Source: Bacillota bacterium | GTDB taxonomy: Bacteria > Bacillota > Desulfotomaculia > Desulfotomaculales > Desulfohalotomaculaceae | Assembly: GCA_009711615.1 (NCBI GenBank) | Contig: VENI01000006.1 | Span: forward strand, 186,001-250,000 | Direction of reading: 5' to 3' | DNA: 64,000 nt | Shown here: one piece after another, positions 50,798 to 58,564 of the stretch | How positions within the stretch are numbered: position 1 is the first letter of the stretch | Layout: each line of letters starts with the position of its first letter | Notes under the pieces: model-generated | Told to the model about the DNA's origin: nothing | The model's input: only the letters and a program-made list of their open reading frames with translations | Databases searched by the model: none | Translations under genes and position numbers: made by a program

Positions 50798-50872
50798 ATG
50801 AGCCGGAAAACTATGATTATAAACCGGTGCTCATTTGGGTACCGGTTTTTTGCGTTTAATAACAATTTATAA
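50798..50872 (+). promoter_or_regulatory. attenuator with possible leader peptide before the trpX-like gene
   Basis: After GGGAGGAG an ATG (50798) opens 24 codons. Within it a terminator AACCGGT (50822-50828) / ACCGGTT (50841-50847) with a T run competes with GAGC-CGG (50800-50806) pairing to CCG and GCTC (50824-50832). Mutually exclusive folds plus a short ORF are the design of an attenuator. GGGTACCGG recalls the T-box sequence, but no specifier stem of normal length is visible. Confidence 0.55.
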
Positions 50873-50916
50873 AATTCTCTTTTAACCAAAACTAATTAAT
50901 TAGGGAGGAAACAAAA

Positions 50917-51921
50917 ATGTTTAAACTTAATAAATTTGTAATTTTAGCAGTTATGTCACTGACAGTAATATTAGCAGGTTGCGGCGGTGGAAACGCTGAA
51001 GATACTGCAGGAGAAACAAAAGATGACGTGTTTAAAGTAGGAGTTAGTCAGTTTGTAGCCCACCCAGCACTGGACTTGGATCAAAAAGGCTTTTTAGATC
51101 AAATGAAAGAAGAAGGCTTCATTGAAGGGGATAACATAGAATTTGACATTCAGAATTCCCAAGGCGATCCCAACCTGGCTAAAACCATTGCCGATAAATT
51201 TGTAGCAGACGATGTGGATGCAATTTTATCTATCACTACCCCTAGTTCTCAGGCTGCAGCCCAGGCTACCAAGGGTACCGATATTCCGGTGGTATTTATT
51301 GCAGTATCTGATGCAGTGGGAGCAGGTTTAATAAAGGACTTGGATCAACCAACAGGTACTAATATAACAGGTGTTTACAGTGCCGACCCAGTAGAAAAGC
51401 AGATGGACTTAATTAGAGAGTTCCAACCGAATGCTAAAACACTCGGTGTTATCTACAACGCTGGAGAGGCTAACTCGGTTAGTAACGTAGAAAAAATTAA
51501 AGAATACTTGAACGGTGAGATGGAAGTGGTGGAAGTACCTGTGTCCAGCAGTAACGAGGTGCAGGCAGCTGCGCAATCCGCTGTTGACAGAGTTGACGCC
51601 ATGTTTATGCCCCAAGACAACACAGTAATGTCTGCGGTGGAAGCATTGATTAAAACCACCCAAGATAGTGATACTCCGTTATACACTGGAGATACTGAAT
51701 CAGTTAAAAAAGGTGCCCTTGCTACATTGGGTAACGATGAATACGACTGTGGTCGCCAGGGTGCAGAAATAATGGCCAGTATACTTAATGGTGATAATGT
51801 TGGAGGAATTGTGCCGCAAGAAATTCGTAAGCGCACACTGTTAATTAACCAAAACGCAGCGGCAGAGTATGGCCTGGAAGTGCCTCAGGAACTACTGGAT
51901 CGGGCGGATGAAGTAATTTAA
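50917..51921 (+). CDS. ABC transporter substrate-binding lipoprotein (TrpX/ABC_sub_bind family)
   Basis: A 334-residue lipoprotein (lipobox LAGC, about Cys22) of the ABC_sub_bind family PF04392. In Firmicutes such genes with a permease and ATPase are often trpXYZ, for tryptophan or tyrosine uptake. 'GVSQFVAHPALDLDQKGFLDQMKEEGF' and 'FIAVSDAVGAGLIKDLDQPTGTNITGV' are family blocks. The leader upstream has an attenuator-like terminator, consistent with amino-acid control. The specific ligand is not certain. AGGGAGG precedes the ATG. Confidence 0.88.
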   Translation: MFKLNKFVILAVMSLTVILAGCGGGNAEDTAGETKDDVFKVGVSQFVAHPALDLDQKGFLDQMKEEGFIEGDNIEFDIQNSQGDPNLAKTIADKFVADDVDAILSITTPSSQAAAQATKGTDIPVVFIAVSDAVGAGLIKDLDQPTGTNITGVYSADPVEKQMDLIREFQPNAKTLGVIYNAGEANSVSNVEKIKEYLNGEMEVVEVPVSSSNEVQAAAQSAVDRVDAMFMPQDNTVMSAVEALIKTTQDSDTPLYTGDTESVKKGALATLGNDEYDCGRQGAEIMASILNGDNVGGIVPQEIRKRTLLINQNAAAEYGLEVPQELLDRADEVI

Positions 51922-51925
51922 CTTA

Positions 51926-51957
51926 GGAGTCAGGAGTCAGAATTCAGGAGTCAGAAT
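51926..51957. repeat. GGAGTCAG repeat
   Basis: Three copies of AGGAGTCAG interspersed with AATTC and AATGA in the gap between the binding-protein and permease genes. Related repeats are at 41497-41523 (reverse) and 43504-43540. Confidence 0.65.
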
Positions 51958-51986
51958 GAAAAACTTGGCTAGGAAGTGAATTCAGT

Positions 51987-52940
51987 ATGGAGAATGTCAT
52001 AATTAACGGTTTGCAGCAGGGTTTAATATATGGATTCATGGCACTGGGTGTGCTATTAACCTTCCGCATTTTAGGTTTTCCTGACTTGACTGTGGAAGGC
52101 ACTTTCCCTTTAGGGGCGGCTGTGGCAGCAACTGCTGTGGTTAAGGGTATTGATCCCACCATTGCTGTGCTTCTGGGTGCAGCATCTGGGGGGGTGGCTG
52201 GTGCAGCCACTGGTTTAATGCACACCCGGCTAAAAGTAAACAATATTTTAGCTGGTATTTTAACCGCCAGTGCTATCTACACTGTAATGTTAAGGGTGAT
52301 GGGCCGACCCAATACACCTCTGCTTGCTTATGATAGCTTCTTCACCAAAGCAATGGGGTTGTTTGGATTAAACGAAAGCCAAATGTCACTATTTGAAATG
52401 CAGGTGGCGACAATTTCCATACTGTTTATAATGGTATTAGCTGCTAGGTTGTTGTTGGGATGGTTTTTAAAAACCGATATGGGCTTAACCATTCGGGCTA
52501 CCGGCAGTAATGAAAAAATGATTCGGGCATTAGGGGTTAACACCGAAAACACAAAGCTATTAACACTGGTAATAGCAAATACCCTGGTGGGCCTTTCCGG
52601 TGCACTGGCCTGTCAAAATCAGGGGTTTGCCGATGTGGGAATGGGTTTTGGTGTACTGGTGGCAGCTATTGCTTCAGTAATAGTAGGTGAAATGCTATTT
52701 GGCGGCAGAAGCTTAAGTATGCTTTTAACCGGTGTTGTGCTGGGTTCCATTCTGTATCGTTCCCTTTTGGCTTTAGGGTTGAGATTAAATTTACCAGCGG
52801 AAGACTTTAAAATGGTAACGGCATTATTGGTGCTGTTGGCATTAACGTTACCCAACTTAAAGCTAGGCAAGGCCAATAGCAAGAAAAAAACATCAATGTT
52901 GGGTAGCCTAACACGCAGTTTGGGGGCTGAAAAACAGTGA
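51987..52940 (+). CDS. ABC transporter permease (TrpY-like)
   Basis: A 317-residue membrane permease of the BPD_transp_2 type with eight or nine hydrophobic segments. 'GLQQGLIYGFMALGVLLTFRILGFPDLTVEGTFPLG' and the cytoplasmic loop 'GLTIRATGSNEKMIRALGVNTENTK' that docks the ATPase are present. Partner of the substrate-binding protein before it and the ATPase after it (4-base overlap ATGA-like junction). The start is the ATG after AGGAAG at 51987. Confidence 0.9.
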   Translation: MENVIINGLQQGLIYGFMALGVLLTFRILGFPDLTVEGTFPLGAAVAATAVVKGIDPTIAVLLGAASGGVAGAATGLMHTRLKVNNILAGILTASAIYTVMLRVMGRPNTPLLAYDSFFTKAMGLFGLNESQMSLFEMQVATISILFIMVLAARLLLGWFLKTDMGLTIRATGSNEKMIRALGVNTENTKLLTLVIANTLVGLSGALACQNQGFADVGMGFGVLVAAIASVIVGEMLFGGRSLSMLLTGVVLGSILYRSLLALGLRLNLPAEDFKMVTALLVLLALTLPNLKLGKANSKKKTSMLGSLTRSLGAEKQ

Positions 52941-53734
52941 TTAAACTAAATAATATCTATAAATACTTTTTTGCCGATACCCCTAACGAAGTGGTGGCAT
53001 TAAACAACATCAATCTTAATATAAAAGAAGGCGATTTTGTAACTGTAATTGGTAGTAACGGGGCAGGTAAGTCTACCTTGCTAAAAGCAATTGCCGGTGT
53101 AGAAATGGTAGACCAGGGCATTATTGAACTGGCCGGCAAAGATGTAACCAGTCAGCCGGAACACAAACGAGCCAGAGAGATTGGACGTATCGACCAAGAC
53201 CCCATGGCTAGCACGGCATCGGATATGACGATAGAAGAAAATCTGGCCATGGCTTACATGCGTGGCCGGCGCCGGGGATTGCTGAGGGCTGTCACTGGCG
53301 GCAGAACAAAGAGATTTAAAGAAGTAGTGGCTGATGTGGGGTTAGGTTTAGAAAACCGACTTCAGGTACCAGTGGGTACACTTTCTGGTGGCCAGCGGCA
53401 GGCGCTGGCGCTAGTAATGGCCACCATAGCACAGCCTAAACTGCTGCTATTGGATGAACACACCGCGGCATTAGATCCCAAAGCGGCCAAGCAGATTATG
53501 GAAATAACCCGCAAGATAGTGGATACAAAAAAACTAACCACACTGATGATCACCCATAATATGGAGCAAGCCATTAAATTTGGCACGCGCTTAATCATGA
53601 TGCATCGCGGCGAAATTATACTTGACATTAATCAACAGGAAAAAGAAAAACTCACTGTTCCCCAACTAATAGAGAAATTTACCAATACCAGCGGAACAAC
53701 CTTTGATGACGATAGGGTGCTTCTAGCTAACTAA
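52937..53734 (+). CDS. ABC transporter ATP-binding subunit (TrpZ-like)
   Basis: A 265-residue ATPase. Walker A is GSNGAGKST, the signature 'LSGGQRQALALVMATI', Walker B 'LLLLDEHTAALDPKA' and H-loop 'ITHNMEQAI'. The DEHTAALDP form (H for P after DE) is typical of this TrpZ/ABC_sub_bind-linked group. The start GTG at 52937 overlaps the permease stop by 4 bases, so translation is coupled. It is the last gene; a terminator follows. Confidence 0.92.
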   Translation: MIKLNNIYKYFFADTPNEVVALNNINLNIKEGDFVTVIGSNGAGKSTLLKAIAGVEMVDQGIIELAGKDVTSQPEHKRAREIGRIDQDPMASTASDMTIEENLAMAYMRGRRRGLLRAVTGGRTKRFKEVVADVGLGLENRLQVPVGTLSGGQRQALALVMATIAQPKLLLLDEHTAALDPKAAKQIMEITRKIVDTKKLTTLMITHNMEQAIKFGTRLIMMHRGEIILDINQQEKEKLTVPQLIEKFTNTSGTTFDDDRVLLAN

Positions 53735-53736
53735 CC

Positions 53737-53777
53737 AGCAAGGTCTTTACTACTATGTACCTTGCTTTTTCTTTTTT
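53737..53777 (+). terminator. terminator of trpXYZ-like operon
   Basis: AGCAAGGT / ACCTTGCT stem with TTTTTCTTTTTT. Confidence 0.88.
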
Positions 53778-53802
53778 ATCGCCTGTTAAATTTTCTAATT
53801 AA

Positions 53803-53929
53803 ATAATGAAGAATGAAAAATATATTAAGCTATTTAAGAAGCTCTGCATAAAAGATATAGTGGTAGGGGCGGGTTTCCATGCCCGCCCGAAAGGCATGCA
53901 TAATTACATGCACCTTAATTCTTCATTAT
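53803..53929. mobile_element. 127-bp MITE-like element
   Basis: Ends are perfect 12-bp inverted repeats ATAATGAAGAAT / ATTCTTCATTAT. Inside is a GC-rich hairpin GGGCGGG / CCCGCCC and a GGCATGCAT...ATGCACC part that also occurs at 41446-41480 in reverse. No coding capacity. Size and ends fit a miniature inverted-repeat element, though no target duplication is obvious. Confidence 0.6.
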
Positions 53930-53938
53930 ATCGTATTC

Positions 53939-53976
53939 TTGACAGTAACTAGTTATTTAACTTATAGTTAACTAGT
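53939..53976 (+). promoter_or_regulatory. promoter with operator-like inverted repeats
   Basis: TTGACA (53939-53944), 18 bases, TATAGT (53963-53968). The -10 region lies in TTAACT-TAT-AGTTAA (6-3-6), and ACTAGT occurs on both sides (53948-53953 and 53971-53976). Repressor control is likely. Confidence 0.6.
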
Positions 53977-54004
53977 ATAACTAACATAGAAAGGGAGAGC
54001 GACA

Positions 54005-54640
54005 ATGACTGCAACTGACAACCTTAAAAACATTCTTTCCCGTGCGGTTGGTCGTTTGCATATTCCCGAGGAATTATCGCAGTCTAAGGAGAAAAAGATA
54101 CTGCACATCAGCGACACCCCCACATCACTGTACCCAGCCATAAAAAATCTGCTAAAAACCCTAGAGCCTGACATATTAATTCATACAGGGGATTTAGCAG
54201 ATGATATAAAGCTTGAAGATGCTCCCCATAATTTAGAGCAGTATAACCAAGTGGTGGGCCCGTTTATAGAAATGTTGGAGCAGAGCAACTGCCGGGAAAT
54301 TTATATAATTCCTGGTAATCATGATAATGTAGAAGTGATTAAAGGATATCAAAACACCTCTGCACTGCTTAATGAGGGAGATATAATAAATGTAGATAAC
54401 TTCAAACTGGGACTGTCACATAGCATAAGAAACCTGCCCGGAGACACCCAGTTTAACCTATATGGCCATAATTTTAAAAGGACAAAAGATACTAATAGTA
54501 AAACTGTTTATCTAAACGGAATCAGAAATATCCATGTTATACTATTGCCAAGCAATGAAGTGGTTAAAATACAATATCCTTGGGCGACAAATCATGATCG
54601 CAAAGTAAACGATAAACATAAACTGCCCAATACCATTTAA
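54005..54640 (+). CDS. calcineurin-like phosphoesterase, divergent
   Basis: A 211-residue metallophosphoesterase-fold protein. Motif I reads 'ISDTPTS', with D but no H (normally DxH), motif II 'HTGDLADD' and motif III 'PGNHDN' are intact; the later His motifs are 'LSH' and 'YGHN'. The change in motif I removes one usual metal ligand, so activity or metal use may differ. A short N-terminal basic helix precedes. It is co-directional with an unknown protein 25 bases downstream and begins behind a promoter with operator-like repeats. Confidence 0.75.
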   Translation: MTATDNLKNILSRAVGRLHIPEELSQSKEKKILHISDTPTSLYPAIKNLLKTLEPDILIHTGDLADDIKLEDAPHNLEQYNQVVGPFIEMLEQSNCREIYIIPGNHDNVEVIKGYQNTSALLNEGDIINVDNFKLGLSHSIRNLPGDTQFNLYGHNFKRTKDTNSKTVYLNGIRNIHVILLPSNEVVKIQYPWATNHDRKVNDKHKLPNTI

Positions 54641-54665
54641 TTATTCCTGTAAGGGGGGATGGCGG

Positions 54666-55658
54666 TTGATATTTGTAAGAACCGGTCCGCGTTTTCTTTT
54701 TCTACGAACACCGGATACAAACCGCTTAAAAGATGTTTTGGTAAAAGAGCTTTCCGGGTTGCCGATGGATATATCAGAAGCACTGGAAACAGCCAGCGAA
54801 AGTAACACCATTGTACTGATCACCCCTGATGCGGTAGATTCAAGAGTATGCAATGCAGACCATATTGTAGTGTTGCCCATTGGATCTTCGGTAACATTGT
54901 CAAAACTAATAAATCTTAACTTGGGAGAATTGCTTTGTTCTTCCGAATTAGGAGCAGGTTTGCTAGTGCAACGCCTTCCCCAAAACAATACTGACGTAAT
55001 AGAAGCTATAAAAAAAGACTACCGAGCAAGAGCACTGGCGTTAATTCAAGCTATTAATGAGGGCGGAGCAGATGACACCATTGTAATATTTACTGGATCA
55101 CCGTTACAGAAAACGGTGGAAGTGGAAAAAGTTATTGAACCCTGCCTGCTGGTTAATCAACCAATACCTCAAATGTACACTGAATTAAGGCGGGAAGCAG
55201 TACGCTACTTCACCCAAAGCTTGGAAAACAGTGAATGGTATGAAGTTAGAATCAACATCTACGATGCTGATGAACAATACGAAATCCATGCCCGCCGATT
55301 GGAACTGGTTTTGGAAGATTTGGAATCAGGCTTGATACTAGGCGAATTGTGGACTAGAGACCATGCATTAGCATTGTTCTCAGTGGCGGCCTACCAAATA
55401 AGGCTTTTTACAATGATTGAACCGCTGGAATTCAAAACACTACTGATGGGTATGGAATACAATGAAGAAGGTGATCGGTTTGTGGATATGGACCTATACC
55501 ACCGTCGCAGCAAAATAGATTGGGGTTCCATAGCTAAAAAATCACCATTCGGCCGAAAGAAATCCGGGCATCATTATAGAAAACAATTATATTCTCGTTT
55601 AGGCCACAATACAGTGAAAAAATTGCTGGAGTTGGAGAAGCAACTGGAAACTGAATAA
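54666..55658 (+). CDS. hypothetical 330-residue protein
   Basis: No family recognised. The N-terminal half has alternating strand/helix parts (FVRTGPRFLFLRTPDTNRL, 'TIVLITPDAVDSRVCNADHIVVLPIG') and the C-terminal half is acidic then basic, with a strongly basic end (SPFGRKKSGHHYRKQLYSR). No signal or membrane segment. Start is a TTG after GGGGGG. Likely same operon as the divergent phosphoesterase before it, so the two may act together. A terminator follows. Confidence 0.65.
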   Translation: MIFVRTGPRFLFLRTPDTNRLKDVLVKELSGLPMDISEALETASESNTIVLITPDAVDSRVCNADHIVVLPIGSSVTLSKLINLNLGELLCSSELGAGLLVQRLPQNNTDVIEAIKKDYRARALALIQAINEGGADDTIVIFTGSPLQKTVEVEKVIEPCLLVNQPIPQMYTELRREAVRYFTQSLENSEWYEVRINIYDADEQYEIHARRLELVLEDLESGLILGELWTRDHALALFSVAAYQIRLFTMIEPLEFKTLLMGMEYNEEGDRFVDMDLYHRRSKIDWGSIAKKSPFGRKKSGHHYRKQLYSRLGHNTVKKLLELEKQLETE

Positions 55659-55676
55659 ACAGCAAAATATTATCTA

Positions 55677-55711
55677 AAGGGACAGCCTTGAAGGGGGTTT
55701 GTCCCTTTTTG
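55677..55711 (+). terminator. terminator
   Basis: AAAGGGACA / TGTCCCTTT with TTTTT tail. Confidence 0.8.
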
Positions 55712-55843
55712 CATTCGATAGAATAAGAGAATTGCTTACAACCTACAAATATTGCACAGAGATTTTCTCATATATATATTGACATAAGTTCATAATAGTA
55801 ATAATATAGTAATGAACATATGTAAAATTATATGGAGGGATTC

Positions 55844-56119
55844 ATGATGAGAAATTTTAAATGTTCATCATGCGGTCACGAGTTTACAGTTTCCTTTGGC
55901 AGTGGTCAAAGCGGTAGTCAACTGAAATGCCCACAGTGCGGCGGAGTAGTGCATAGGAATCACTGCCCCAGTGCCGTCGGTACAGGCAGAGGGAATATGG
56001 TTGGTAAAGTTTACAAAGGAAGTTTCGGTAAAGGCAGCAGAGGCTTTGGCAGGGGTAACAAAGGTGCCTGCTGGAGGAATATACAAGGTAGCAATAATTC
56101 TAAAGGGGGGTCGGCATGA
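55844..56119 (+). CDS. zinc-ribbon protein heading a NifX/Mrp cluster
   Basis: A 91-residue protein: an N-terminal ribbon with CSSCGHEF and CPQCGGVV (four Cys), then a Gly/Ser/Lys/Arg-rich tail (KGSFGKGSRGFGRGNKG) and further Cys near the end. Such small ribbon proteins open dinitrogenase-cofactor-type clusters in Clostridia. GGAGGG fits the ATG-ATG at 55844/55847. The stop overlaps the next start by 4 bases, so it is in an operon with NifX-like and P-loop ATPase genes. Function unknown. Confidence 0.75.
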   Translation: MMRNFKCSSCGHEFTVSFGSGQSGSQLKCPQCGGVVHRNHCPSAVGTGRGNMVGKVYKGSFGKGSRGFGRGNKGACWRNIQGSNNSKGGSA

Positions 56120-56478
56120 AAATAGCGATATCTACTCAAGGCGAAAATCAAAGTAGTGAAGTTAATCCACGTTTAGGAAGATGTGAAAGGTTTATAATTC
56201 ACGATACAGATACAGGAAAAAGTAACGTAGTAGAAAATGGCGGAAGGCTGTCATCAAGCGGGGCGGGTGTTGCCACTGCTAAAATGCTGGCAGACCTGGG
56301 TGTTAATGCTGTAATTACTGGTTTTGTGGGCCCAAAAGCCTTTGCGGCTCTGGAGGCAGCAGGCATTAAAATTTTTATCGGTGCCCAGGGAACAGTAGAA
56401 CAGTCGCTGAAACTGTATCAGGATAATAAGCTGGATGAAGCACAGTCGGCCAATGCAGGTGCCCACAGCGGCATATAG
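56116..56478 (+). CDS. dinitrogenase iron-molybdenum cofactor (NifX/NifB C-terminal-like) protein
   Basis: A 120-residue protein of the Nitro_FeMo-Co family. 'MKIAISTQGENQSSEVNPRLGRCERFIIHD' and 'GAGVATAKMLADLGVNAVITGFVGPKAFAALEAAGIKIF' are the family blocks. Relatives bind Fe-S or Mo-Fe-S clusters, not only for nitrogenase. No nif structural genes are in the window, so nitrogen fixation should not be inferred. Coupled to the ribbon protein before it and two P-loop ATPases after it; another such protein is at 58214. Confidence 0.88.
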   Translation: MKIAISTQGENQSSEVNPRLGRCERFIIHDTDTGKSNVVENGGRLSSSGAGVATAKMLADLGVNAVITGFVGPKAFAALEAAGIKIFIGAQGTVEQSLKLYQDNKLDEAQSANAGAHSGI

Positions 56479-56489
56479 GTGGTGTTTAT

Positions 56490-57326
56490 ATGCGTATTTC
56501 CATAGCCAGTGGTAAAGGTGGAACAGGCAAAACCCTTGTGGCTACCAACCTGGCCCTTTCTATATCAGATCAACCCGTGCATCTACTGGATTGTGATGTA
56601 GAAGAACCTAATGCTCATGTTTTCCTGCAAGGTGATCATATTGATCAGCAGGTGGTGCATCTACCAATTCCTAAAGTGAATCAGGCTAAATGTCAACAAT
56701 GTAGCAAATGTTCCGATGTATGTGTCTTTAATGCTATTGCCTTATTCGATAAAATAATACTTACCTTTGATGATTTGTGCCACAGTTGTGGTGCATGTTG
56801 GCATTTGTGTCCTCATAACGCTATCGAAAAAATAGATAAAGAGATTGGTGCTATCGATAAAACAAAAGTAGATAATATAACGCTAATAACCGGGAAATTA
56901 AAAATTGGTAATCATGCCAGCCCTCCGCTTATAAAAAAGGTTAAGGGACAATGCAATGACGGGGGGATAAACATACTTGATGGACCCCCGGGAAGTTCCT
57001 GTCCAGCAATGGAAGCGGTGGAAGGTACAGATTATTGTGTGATGGTAACGGAACCTACCCCCTTTGGTTTAAATGATCTTAGATTAGCTGTTGATATGGT
57101 TACAGCTCTGGGTGTGCCATGTGGAGTGGTTATTAACCGGGATGGGCCGGGCAATGTCGGCGTGTTAGATTACTGCAGGGAAAAGGGTATTAAGTTATTA
57201 ATGCAAATACCGATGGACGATAGGATTGCTAAAAGCTATGCCAAAGGCACCCCTTTAGTTAAAGAAGAACCGGCCTATAGAGATAAGTTTAACCAGCTTT
57301 ATCAGGTCATTTTAGGGGAGGTGTAG
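56490..57326 (+). CDS. MinD/Mrp-superfamily P-loop ATPase with inserted ferredoxin domain (1)
   Basis: A 278-residue ATPase with an Fe-S insertion. Deviant Walker A GKGGTGKT (about 8-15), then two 4Fe-4S motifs, CQQCSKCSDVCVFNA (about 68) and CHSCGACWHLCPHNA (about 98), then Walker-B-type 'NILDGPPGSSCP' and 'VTEPTPFGLNDL'. Such proteins come in pairs with NifX-like proteins in anaerobes, and probably load or transfer clusters. The start ATG follows GGTGG. The second copy follows 2 bases after the stop. Confidence 0.9.
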   Translation: MRISIASGKGGTGKTLVATNLALSISDQPVHLLDCDVEEPNAHVFLQGDHIDQQVVHLPIPKVNQAKCQQCSKCSDVCVFNAIALFDKIILTFDDLCHSCGACWHLCPHNAIEKIDKEIGAIDKTKVDNITLITGKLKIGNHASPPLIKKVKGQCNDGGINILDGPPGSSCPAMEAVEGTDYCVMVTEPTPFGLNDLRLAVDMVTALGVPCGVVINRDGPGNVGVLDYCREKGIKLLMQIPMDDRIAKSYAKGTPLVKEEPAYRDKFNQLYQVILGEV

Positions 57327-57328
57327 TT

Positions 57329-58186
57329 ATGAAAGAATTAACTGTGATAAGTGGTAAGGGCGGGACCGGTAAAACCAGTATTACTGCTGCGCTGGCCACT
57401 TTGGCCAGTGATGCGGTTATTTGTGACTGTGATGTGGATGCCGCCAACCTACACCTGCTGCTTAGCCCCAAAGTTAATAACAAAGCAGAATTTTACGGAA
57501 TGAAAAAAGCATTAATTAACCAAGATGAATGCACCCAATGTGGACAGTGTGTAGAACTATGTAATTTTGATGCCATAAGTGATTATACTGTAAATAGTAT
57601 GGCGTGCGAAGGTTGTCAATTGTGTCACCATGCCTGTCCGTCAGGTGCTGTGGAGATGGTGGACCATTTGGCTGGCCACTGGTATATTTCTGAAACCCAA
57701 TGTGGCCCCTTTGTTCATGCTAAACTCGGTATAGCTGAGGGGAATTCCGGTTTGCTGGTGGCTGAAGTGCGTAAAGCAGCTAGAAGGTTGGCGGAAGAAG
57801 GGAATAAATCCATAATTATTACCGATGGCCCACCTGGAATTGGCTGCCCGGTAATTTCGTCCTTGGCGGATACCAACATGGCTCTTGTGGTAACAGAACC
57901 CACAATTTCTGCAATACATGATTTAGAGAGAATTGTAAAAGTTGCAAAGAACTTTGGTTGTTATATTGCGGTCTGTATTAATAAATATAATTTAAACGAA
58001 GAAAACAGCAGGTATATAGAAGGTATTTCTAGAAAGCTAAATATACCAATTGTAGGTCGTGTTTCTTATGATCCTGTAATGCATGAAGCAATAGTAAGAA
58101 ACATGCCAGTAACACTGGTACCCAAGGGAAAAGTGCATGATGAAATTAAAACCCTTTGGGCCCAGGTACAAAAAATATTACTTTAA
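57329..58186 (+). CDS. MinD/Mrp-superfamily P-loop ATPase with inserted ferredoxin domain (2)
   Basis: A 285-residue paralogue of the preceding gene: Walker A GKGGTGKT, ferredoxin motifs CTQCGQCVELCNFDA (about 67) and CEGCQLCHHACPSGA (about 94), 'IITDGPPGIGCP' and 'VTEPTISAIHDL'. The two most likely form a heterodimer. GGGAGG precedes the ATG. The pair plus two NifX-like proteins and the ribbon protein form a five-gene Fe-S assembly operon. Confidence 0.9.
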   Translation: MKELTVISGKGGTGKTSITAALATLASDAVICDCDVDAANLHLLLSPKVNNKAEFYGMKKALINQDECTQCGQCVELCNFDAISDYTVNSMACEGCQLCHHACPSGAVEMVDHLAGHWYISETQCGPFVHAKLGIAEGNSGLLVAEVRKAARRLAEEGNKSIIITDGPPGIGCPVISSLADTNMALVVTEPTISAIHDLERIVKVAKNFGCYIAVCINKYNLNEENSRYIEGISRKLNIPIVGRVSYDPVMHEAIVRNMPVTLVPKGKVHDEIKTLWAQVQKILL

Positions 58187-58213
58187 GTAATCAAAAGAGG
58201 AGGAAGACTAAAA

Positions 58214-58564
58214 ATGAAAATTGCTATGCCAGTTCAAAATGGACAAGTAAACCCTCACTTTGGAACCAGCAAAGAGTTTGCTGTGGTGGAGTTGGAAGAC
58301 GGTAAGGTTGTAAACCAGAAAGTAATTTCCGCAGAAGGTCTGCAGCATAACCATGGTGGCCTAGCCGGTTTGATAAGAGATGAACAGGTGAACGCTGTAA
58401 TAACCGGTGGTATTGGTGGGCACATGCTGGAAGCTCTACAACAGATGGGCTTAAATGTTGTTCCCGGTGCAGCAGGAGAGATTGCTGCAGTGGCTGAAGC
58501 TTATGCTGCGGGAACATTGGCTACTAAACCAAACATCTGTGGTTGTGGAGGACATGGCCACTAA
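58214..58564 (+). CDS. NifX-like cofactor-binding protein with GCGGHGH tail
   Basis: A 116-residue Nitro_FeMo-Co family protein. 'MKIAMPVQNGQVNPHFGTSKEFAVVELEDG' and 'AGLIRDEQVNAVITGGIGGHMLEALQQMGLNVV' are the family blocks. The C-terminus 'CGCGGHGH' adds two Cys and two His able to bind a metal or cluster. Last gene of the Fe-S operon. Its stop overlaps by 4 bases the end of the convergent ABC-2 permease gene. AGGAGGA precedes the ATG. Confidence 0.88.
   Translation: MKIAMPVQNGQVNPHFGTSKEFAVVELEDGKVVNQKVISAEGLQHNHGGLAGLIRDEQVNAVITGGIGGHMLEALQQMGLNVVPGAAGEIAAVAEAYAAGTLATKPNICGCGGHGH

Noticed and set aside
50734-50850. Full T-box riboswitch before the trpX-like gene
   Set aside because: Only a weak TGGGTACCGG match exists; the leader is too short and lacks a specifier stem. 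Reported as an attenuator only.
55971-56156. Second frame in the zinc-ribbon/NifX junction
   Set aside because: It overlaps two well-supported coding frames and has no own ribosome site.
56116-58564. Nitrogen fixation genes
   Set aside because: NifX-like and Mrp-like proteins alone do not indicate nitrogenase; no nifHDK is present.
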